Shown piece after piece: positions 24,156 through 28,703 of a stretch of DNA of 28,703 nucleotides. The DNA is taken from positions 1 through 28,703 of the forward strand of contig JARCRR010000184.1 of NCBI GenBank assembly GCA_029850565.1. The letters run 5' to 3'. The first letter of the stretch is position 1, and every line of letters begins with the position of its first letter. Source of the DNA: Gallionella sp. GTDB taxonomy: Bacteria > Pseudomonadota > Gammaproteobacteria > Burkholderiales > Gallionellaceae. The position numbers and the translations under genes are program-made. Under the pieces are notes generated by a model. That model ran no database searches. It was not told where the DNA came from and saw nothing but the letters and a program-made list of their open reading frames with translations.

Positions 24156-25036
24156 AGACTCGCCTTGCCGTATTCGTCGGCACCCTGCTGCTGCTGCCCT
24201 ACATCGGCCTGTTGCTGAGCGGCGGGCAATGGGACGAACTTGCAGCCCCCTACATCGGCCACAGCAGTCTCACACCTTCTGTCGTCGTGCTGCTCGCACT
24301 GTCGGGCTACTTGTGGCTGGCCAACTTTATGATCGCGTCGCGCAGCGGCAACGCACCGTTGACCATGCAGCGCACTTATTTTGCAGCGATGGCACTGGCC
24401 GGTAGCGTACTGGGATGGCTGTTGGTCTATCTCGATCTATACGTGAAGACTTGGCTGACTGGTGCCGACATCGACTTCGCCAGTGCACTCGTACAGTCCC
24501 TAGTGTTCGCCGCGCTCGTTCCTGCCGTGCTGCTGACTCGCGCCTGGCTGGGCTCGTTCTCCGGCCTGCTCAAGCGACTCTCGCATTGGCACACCCTGCC
24601 CACGCCCAGACACGATAGCGCCACCTTTGTCCTCATCGCGTGGGTCTTGCTCCTGTTGATGAGTTGCACCGCTTGGCCCGCCTACATCTCCGGCCTGGTG
24701 TGGCTCGCGCCTTTGCTGCTGCTGTTCTCGCTGCAATTGCTGTGGCATGAAAGCACCATCCTGGCCGGGATTCCGCATGGCGATTGGGGACGCATCGTGT
24801 GCGCCGCACTCTCCGGCCTCGTGGTCGGCGATCTCGCCCTGAGCATCTATCACCTGGCGGGCGGTACGCTGCTCGAACTGCCCAATCTTTTCTTCCAGCA
24901 ACTCGGCTTCGCCTTGTTCGGCCTGCTGTGCCTGCAACTGGGCGATGTCATCGCCGAGCAGTGGCGCGGCAAGACACGCGCTCAAGTGTTCAAGAAGAAA
25001 GCCTTCCCCATCCCCGTCGTCGTCAAGAAAGACTGA
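24152..25036 (+). CDS. Polytopic membrane protein of unknown function
   Basis: The 294-residue product is strongly hydrophobic with seven or eight likely membrane helices (for example FVGTLLLLPYIGLLL at the N-terminus, YFAAMALAGSVLGWLLVYL, FVLIAWVLLLLM and FALFGLLCLQLG near the end) and a basic C-terminal tail (RAQVFKKKAF). I recognise no enzyme or transporter signature. The ATG overlaps the bpt stop and pyrD follows after six bases, so it belongs to the aat-bpt-pyrD operon. This position does not define a function. Confidence 0.75.
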   Translation: MKTRLAVFVGTLLLLPYIGLLLSGGQWDELAAPYIGHSSLTPSVVVLLALSGYLWLANFMIASRSGNAPLTMQRTYFAAMALAGSVLGWLLVYLDLYVKTWLTGADIDFASALVQSLVFAALVPAVLLTRAWLGSFSGLLKRLSHWHTLPTPRHDSATFVLIAWVLLLLMSCTAWPAYISGLVWLAPLLLLFSLQLLWHESTILAGIPHGDWGRIVCAALSGLVVGDLALSIYHLAGGTLLELPNLFFQQLGFALFGLLCLQLGDVIAEQWRGKTRAQVFKKKAFPIPVVVKKD

Positions 25037-25042
25037 TCTCAA

Positions 25043-26059
25043 ATGTTCCAACTACTACGCCCCGCGCTGTTCGCGCTCGATCCCGAAACCGCCCACCACG
25101 CCACGCTCGATGCGCTGAAGACAGCGCACTGCACAGGCGCGCTGTCGTTCATCGTCAAACGACCTGTGGACGATCCGCGCACGGTGATGGGACTGACCTT
25201 CCCCAATCCGGTCGGCTTGGCTGCCGGACTGGACAAGAACGGTGCCTACATCGATGCGCTCGCCGCACTCGGCTTCGGCTTCATCGAGATCGGCACGGTC
25301 ACCCCGCGCGCGCAATCCGGCAACCCAAAACCGCGCATGTTCCGCCTGCCGCAGGCGCAGGGCATCATCAACCGCATGGGCTTCAACAACGGCGGCGTGG
25401 ATGCACTGGTGGAGAATGTGAAACGCGCGAAGTTCAAAGGCATACTCGGCATCAACATCGGCAAGAACGCCGACACGCCCATCGAAAAAGCGGCGGACGA
25501 TTACCTCATCGGCCTGCGCAAGGTGTACGCCCACGCCAGCTACGTCGCCATCAACATCTCCTCGCCCAACACCAAGAATCTGCGCCAGTTGCAGGGCGGC
25601 GATGAGCTCGATGCACTGCTCAGCCAATTGAAAGCGGAGCAGGAAAAACTGGCACAACAGCATGGGAAATATATTCCGCTGGCGGTGAAGATCGCACCCG
25701 ACCTGGACAGCGACCAGATCAAACAGATCGCCGCGCTGCTCATCAAACACCGCATCGACGGCGTCATCGCCACCAACACCACGCTCTCGCGCGAAGGCGT
25801 CGAACACCTGCCGCACGGCAACGAAACGGGCGGCCTGAGCGGTGAGCCGGTACGCGCGAAGTCCACCGCCGTCATCCGCCAACTCGCTGCCGAATTGCAT
25901 GGCGCATTGCCCATCATCGGCGTGGGCGGCATCGTGAAAGGCGCAGACGCGCTGGAAAAGATGCAAGCCGGCGCAGCGCTGGTGCAGATGTACAGCGGCA
26001 TGATCTATCGCGGATGGGAACTGGTCGCGGAGAGCGCGGCGGCGATCAAAGGCAAGTAG
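25043..26059 (+). CDS. pyrD: Dihydroorotate dehydrogenase (quinone), class 2
   Basis: PyrD oxidises dihydroorotate to orotate in pyrimidine synthesis and passes electrons to quinone at the inner membrane. The 338-residue protein has the class 2 N-terminal helical extension (LLRPALFALDPETAHH) and the FMN barrel: GLAAGLDKNG, FGFIEIGTVTP, NRMGFNNGG, INIGKN, VAINISSPNTKNLRQLQ with the catalytic serine of class 2 in place of cysteine, VKIAPD, ATNTT, and the phosphate loop IGVGGIVKGADALEKMQAGA. Confidence 0.97.
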   Translation: MFQLLRPALFALDPETAHHATLDALKTAHCTGALSFIVKRPVDDPRTVMGLTFPNPVGLAAGLDKNGAYIDALAALGFGFIEIGTVTPRAQSGNPKPRMFRLPQAQGIINRMGFNNGGVDALVENVKRAKFKGILGINIGKNADTPIEKAADDYLIGLRKVYAHASYVAINISSPNTKNLRQLQGGDELDALLSQLKAEQEKLAQQHGKYIPLAVKIAPDLDSDQIKQIAALLIKHRIDGVIATNTTLSREGVEHLPHGNETGGLSGEPVRAKSTAVIRQLAAELHGALPIIGVGGIVKGADALEKMQAGAALVQMYSGMIYRGWELVAESAAAIKGK

Positions 26060-26064
26060 GAATT

Positions 26065-26092
26065 CGTCATTCCGGCCTACGCCGCAATGACG
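26065..26092. repeat. Palindromic repeat CGTCATTCCGGC-CTAC-GCCGCAATGACG downstream of pyrD
   Basis: A stem of eleven pairs with one C-C mismatch closes a four-base loop. It lies between the pyrD stop and the end of the convergent small gene. GTCATTCC-type palindromes occur many times in some proteobacterial genomes. It could act as a bidirectional terminator, though no T-run follows. Confidence 0.5.
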
Positions 26093-26112
26093 GGCCGAGG
26101 GATCATCAGAAT

Positions 26113-26463
26113 TCAGCCGAACAGACTCTCCTGCACCGGCTCGCGTCCCGACCTGGCCAACTCCTCCAACGCAAGGCGCGCCGCATCGGTGATGCCGTGC
26201 TGCCTGCCCAGATCAAGCAACTTCGCCACCGCGTGGTCGAACGGATAATCCGCATCCAGCCATTCATCCACCAACTCCTTGGCGGTGTGCTTGGTCAGCT
26301 TTAGCATTCCCGACTTCACGCGCACCAGATGCGCGCTCGACCTGCCCCGCTTTGCCACGATGGCGATGTGGCGCTGCCTATCCATCAATACCTGACCGCA
26401 AGTGACATGCAGTGCGGGGGCGATGAAATCGACGGTGTGATGATCGGTGAGGTCTTTAGACAT
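26113..26463 (-). CDS. Small hypothetical protein
   Basis: The 116-residue product is soluble and charged, starting MSKDLTDHHTVDFIAP and ending EPVQESLFG. The middle has a basic beta-rich stretch (HIAIVAKRGRSSAHLVRV) followed by helical segments (ELVDEWLDADYPFDHAVAKLLDLG). It is a plausible gene because it fills the space between pyrD and rsxA and has typical codon use, with little competing coding on the other strand. I do not recognise a family and find no clear ribosome site. Confidence 0.6.
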   Translation of the reverse strand: MSKDLTDHHTVDFIAPALHVTCGQVLMDRQRHIAIVAKRGRSSAHLVRVKSGMLKLTKHTAKELVDEWLDADYPFDHAVAKLLDLGRQHGITDAARLALEELARSGREPVQESLFG

Positions 26464-26621
26464 GCGATAGCTATACGGTTGCGACGGGATGCATGGGGCG
26501 GAATTCTATGTCACGCGACGCGTCGTCACCTAACTTTGAGGGATATGGATATTCCATTTATGCGGTTGAAGGCATGGGTGAATCAGCGGATAATCGCGCC
26601 CTCTTTAGGAGTGTCGGCTGA

Positions 26622-27197
26622 ATGACTGAATACTTGCTCATCATCGTCAGCACGGTGTTTGTGAATAACATCGTGATGGTGAAGATCCTCGGGCTGTGCC
26701 CGTTCATGGGGGTTTCCAGAAAACTGGAAGCCGCCATCGGTATGGGCGCGGCCACCACTTTCGTGCTGACGCTGGGTTCCGGTGCCAGTTATCTCATCCA
26801 GCATTACCTGCTCGGCCCCGAACTGGCTTATCTCACCACGCTGTCGTTCATCGTGGTCATCGCGGGTATCGTGCAATTCACCGAGATGGCGATCAAGAAG
26901 ACCAGCCCCGACCTGTATCAGATCCTGGGCATCTATCTGCCGCTCATCACTACCAATTGCGCGGTGCTGGGCATCCCATTGCTCAACGTGCAAGCCAAAC
27001 ATGATTTCATGGAATCGCTGTTGTTCGGTTTCGGGGGTGCGGTCGGCTTCACCTTGGTGATGATCTTGTTCGCAGGTATCCGCGAACGCCTGGAAGGTGC
27101 GGACGTGCCGGGCATCTTCAGGGGTACGGCCATTGCCATGGTCACTGCCGGTTTAATGAGCCTGTCTTTCATGGGATTCTCGGGTCTGGTGAAATGA
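26622..27197 (+). CDS. rsxA: Electron transport complex subunit RsxA (RnfA)
   Basis: RsxA is an inner-membrane subunit of the Rnf/Rsx complex, which couples electron flow between NADH and ferredoxin to ion movement and in Escherichia coli keeps SoxR reduced. The 191-residue protein has six helices and the family motifs VNNIVMVKILGLCPFMGVS and LGIYLPLITTNCAVLG with the conserved cysteines. AGGAG lies ten bases before the ATG. The stop overlaps the rsxB start. Confidence 0.97.
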   Translation: MTEYLLIIVSTVFVNNIVMVKILGLCPFMGVSRKLEAAIGMGAATTFVLTLGSGASYLIQHYLLGPELAYLTTLSFIVVIAGIVQFTEMAIKKTSPDLYQILGIYLPLITTNCAVLGIPLLNVQAKHDFMESLLFGFGGAVGFTLVMILFAGIRERLEGADVPGIFRGTAIAMVTAGLMSLSFMGFSGLVK

Positions 27198-27745
27198 TCT
27201 CGGCGCTGTGGGTGATGATCGGCATTTCCTTGCTGCTCGGCGCGGTATTGGGTTACTCCGCCATCAAGTTCAAGGTCGAAGGCAATCCGTTGGTCGAGAA
27301 GATCGATGCCGTGTTGCCGCAGACGCAATGCGGCCAGTGCGGCTACCCCGGCTGCAAGCCTTACGCGGAAGCCATCGCCAAGGGCGAGGTCGGCATCAAC
27401 AAATGCCCGCCCGGCGGTGAAGAGGGCATCCAAAAACTGGCCGATCTGCTCGGTGTCGAATTCCAACCTTTCGGCGAAGGGGCTACGCCCAAAGGCAGAG
27501 CTGTGGCCTTCATCGACGAGCAGACCTGCATCGGTTGCACGCTGTGCATCCAAGCCTGCCCCGTTGATGCCATCGCGGGTGCGGCCAAACAGATGCATAC
27601 CATCATCGCTTCCGAATGCACGGGCTGTGAACTGTGCCTGCCGCCCTGCCCCGTCGATTGCATCAGCATGCAAGCTATCGGCGAGGACATCACCACCTGG
27701 AAGTGGCGCCATCCGGTGATCATTCCGATCAAGGCCGCAGCATGA
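27194..27745 (+). CDS. rsxB: Electron transport complex subunit RsxB (RnfB), iron-sulfur
   Basis: RsxB carries electrons within the Rsx complex. The 183-residue protein has an N-terminal membrane anchor, then a four-cysteine Fe-S domain (TQCGQCGYPGCKPYAEAI with a later KCPPGG) and two ferredoxin-type 4Fe-4S motifs, CIGCTLCIQACPVDAI and CTGCELCLPPCPVDCI. All expected cysteines are present. It overlaps rsxA and rsxC by four bases each. Confidence 0.97.
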   Translation: MISALWVMIGISLLLGAVLGYSAIKFKVEGNPLVEKIDAVLPQTQCGQCGYPGCKPYAEAIAKGEVGINKCPPGGEEGIQKLADLLGVEFQPFGEGATPKGRAVAFIDEQTCIGCTLCIQACPVDAIAGAAKQMHTIIASECTGCELCLPPCPVDCISMQAIGEDITTWKWRHPVIIPIKAAA

Positions 27746-28703
27746 GAACGCTATTCTCATTCCACGGTGGTGTGCACCCGCCCACGCATAAGACCGAATC
27801 GACCGGCACGCCCATTGCACAGACGCCGCTCCCGTCACAGTTGCTCATCCCACTGAGCCAGCACGTCGGCAATCGCGCCGTGCCCATCGTGCAAGTGGGT
27901 GAGCGCGTGCTCAAGGGGCAAAAGATAGGCCGCCCCGAGGGCAAGCTTTCCAGCGCAGTGCACGCCTCCACCTCGGGCACGGTGACCGCCATCGACATGC
28001 AACTCGTCGCGCACCATTCCGGCCTGCCCGATCTGTGCGTCACACTCATCCCGGACGGCAAGGATGAGTGGATACAACACAACGGTGTGGACATCGCCCA
28101 TACCTCTCACTCCGATCTGCGCCATCTGCTGCGCAAGGCCGGTGTGGTCGGCCTTGGCGGCGCGGTGTTCCCCAGCGATCTGAAGACCGATGCGCATCAC
28201 CACAAGATCAAGACACTGGTGATCAACGGCGCGGAGTGCGAGCCTTACATCACCTGCGATGACATGCTGATGCGCGAACGCGCCGCCGATGTCGTGCGCG
28301 GCGCAGAGGTTCTGCGCGAATTGTTGCAGGCCGAAGAGGTGCTGATCGGCATCGAAGACAACAAGCCGGAAGCTGTCGCAGCTATGCAGCTCGCCGTCGA
28401 ACAGGGCAAGCACAACAAGATGGAAGTGCTGTCCGTACCCACCATGTATCCGAGCGGCGGTGCAAAGCAGTTGATTCGCATCCTCACCGGCATCGAGGTC
28501 GCGGCGGGTGTGCGCTCCACCGAGATGGGCGTGCAATGTTTCAACGTCGCCACCGCTTACAGCGTGTGGCGCGCGCTGGCACACGGCGAGCCATTGATCT
28601 CTCGCATCGTCACCATCACCGGCAACGTAGAACATGCGCAGAATTTCGAGGTGCTGATCGGTACACCGCTGAACGAACTGGTCGCACTCGCCGGAAGCAA
28701 GCC
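27742..28703 (+). CDS. rsxC: Electron transport complex subunit RsxC (RnfC), 5' part
   Basis: RsxC is the peripheral NADH/FMN and Fe-S subunit of the Rsx complex. The 320 codons in the window show the N-terminal barrel-sandwich region (FHGGVHPP, VQVGERVLKGQKIG, VHASTSGTV) and the Nqo1-like flavin-binding core (RKAGVVGLGGAVFPSDLK, LVINGAECEPYITCDD, PTMYPSGGAKQLI). The 4Fe-4S region and end lie beyond the window. The ATG overlaps the rsxB stop. Confidence 0.97.
   Translation, partial: MRTLFSFHGGVHPPTHKTESTGTPIAQTPLPSQLLIPLSQHVGNRAVPIVQVGERVLKGQKIGRPEGKLSSAVHASTSGTVTAIDMQLVAHHSGLPDLCVTLIPDGKDEWIQHNGVDIAHTSHSDLRHLLRKAGVVGLGGAVFPSDLKTDAHHHKIKTLVINGAECEPYITCDDMLMRERAADVVRGAEVLRELLQAEEVLIGIEDNKPEAVAAMQLAVEQGKHNKMEVLSVPTMYPSGGAKQLIRILTGIEVAAGVRSTEMGVQCFNVATAYSVWRALAHGEPLISRIVTITGNVEHAQNFEVLIGTPLNELVALAGSK

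Noticed and set aside
25055..25966. 303-codon minus-strand frame opposite pyrD
   Set aside because: Antisense shadow of a clear pyrD with no domain features.

Overview
The window reads as chromosomal DNA from a moderately GC-rich betaproteobacterium. The gene order glyA-nrdR-ribD-ribE-ribB-ribH-nusB-thiL-pgpA, together with adjacent pmbA/darP(yjgA), aat-bpt-pyrD and an rsx (rnf) operon, suggests the order Nitrosomonadales, possibly a Gallionellaceae-like iron oxidiser. That placement rests on synteny and protein character only; no search was run. Almost every base is coding, many genes overlap by ATGA or TTGA, and I see no tRNA, rRNA, CRISPR, phage or complete insertion sequence.

Layout. (1) 1-10328, minus strand: a riboflavin/thiamine block transcribed right to left: glyA, nrdR, ribD, ribE, ribB (a RibBX-type fusion with a degenerate GTP cyclohydrolase domain), ribH, nusB, thiL, pgpA, a secreted thermonuclease with an excalibur domain, and the N-terminal 405 codons of a membrane sensor that leaves the window. 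Two tandem paralogous genes for small predicted outer-membrane beta-barrels (5729-6845, plus strand) sit backwards between ribE and ribB. (2) 10420-12194, plus strand: a C-terminal remnant of a DHA2-type drug transporter, then a membrane-anchored HD-GYP protein. (3) 12309-14824, minus strand: a coupled pair, a coiled-coil protein with a CRP-like cyclic-nucleotide domain followed by a secreted LysM-FecR protein. (4) 14901-17634: pmbA on the minus strand; darP and a carboxylesterase on the plus strand, with a duplicated darP 3' end and a hairpin element between them. (5) 17642-22554: a minus-strand protein with a PilZ-like domain, divergent from an OmpR-type response regulator and a CHASE2 sensor histidine kinase. 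(6) 22599-28703, plus strand except one small gene: a REP doublet, aat, bpt, an unknown membrane protein, pyrD, a small minus-strand hypothetical gene, and rsxA, rsxB and the start of rsxC.

How the genes fit together. RibD, RibB, RibH and RibE cover riboflavin synthesis except the GTP cyclohydrolase II step, which the RibB fusion looks unable to perform; a separate ribA should exist elsewhere. Aat and Bpt are the two bacterial N-degron transferases and are translationally coupled. The stretch from 10830 to 22554 is rich in signalling proteins (HD-GYP, cyclic-nucleotide binding, LysM-FecR, PilZ-like, response regulator, CHASE2 kinase) interrupted by housekeeping genes; it may be a dispersed envelope-sensing cluster, but this is inference. 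The oddest local structures are the antisense barrel pair in the riboflavin operon and the darP tail duplication, whose copies differ almost only at silent sites.
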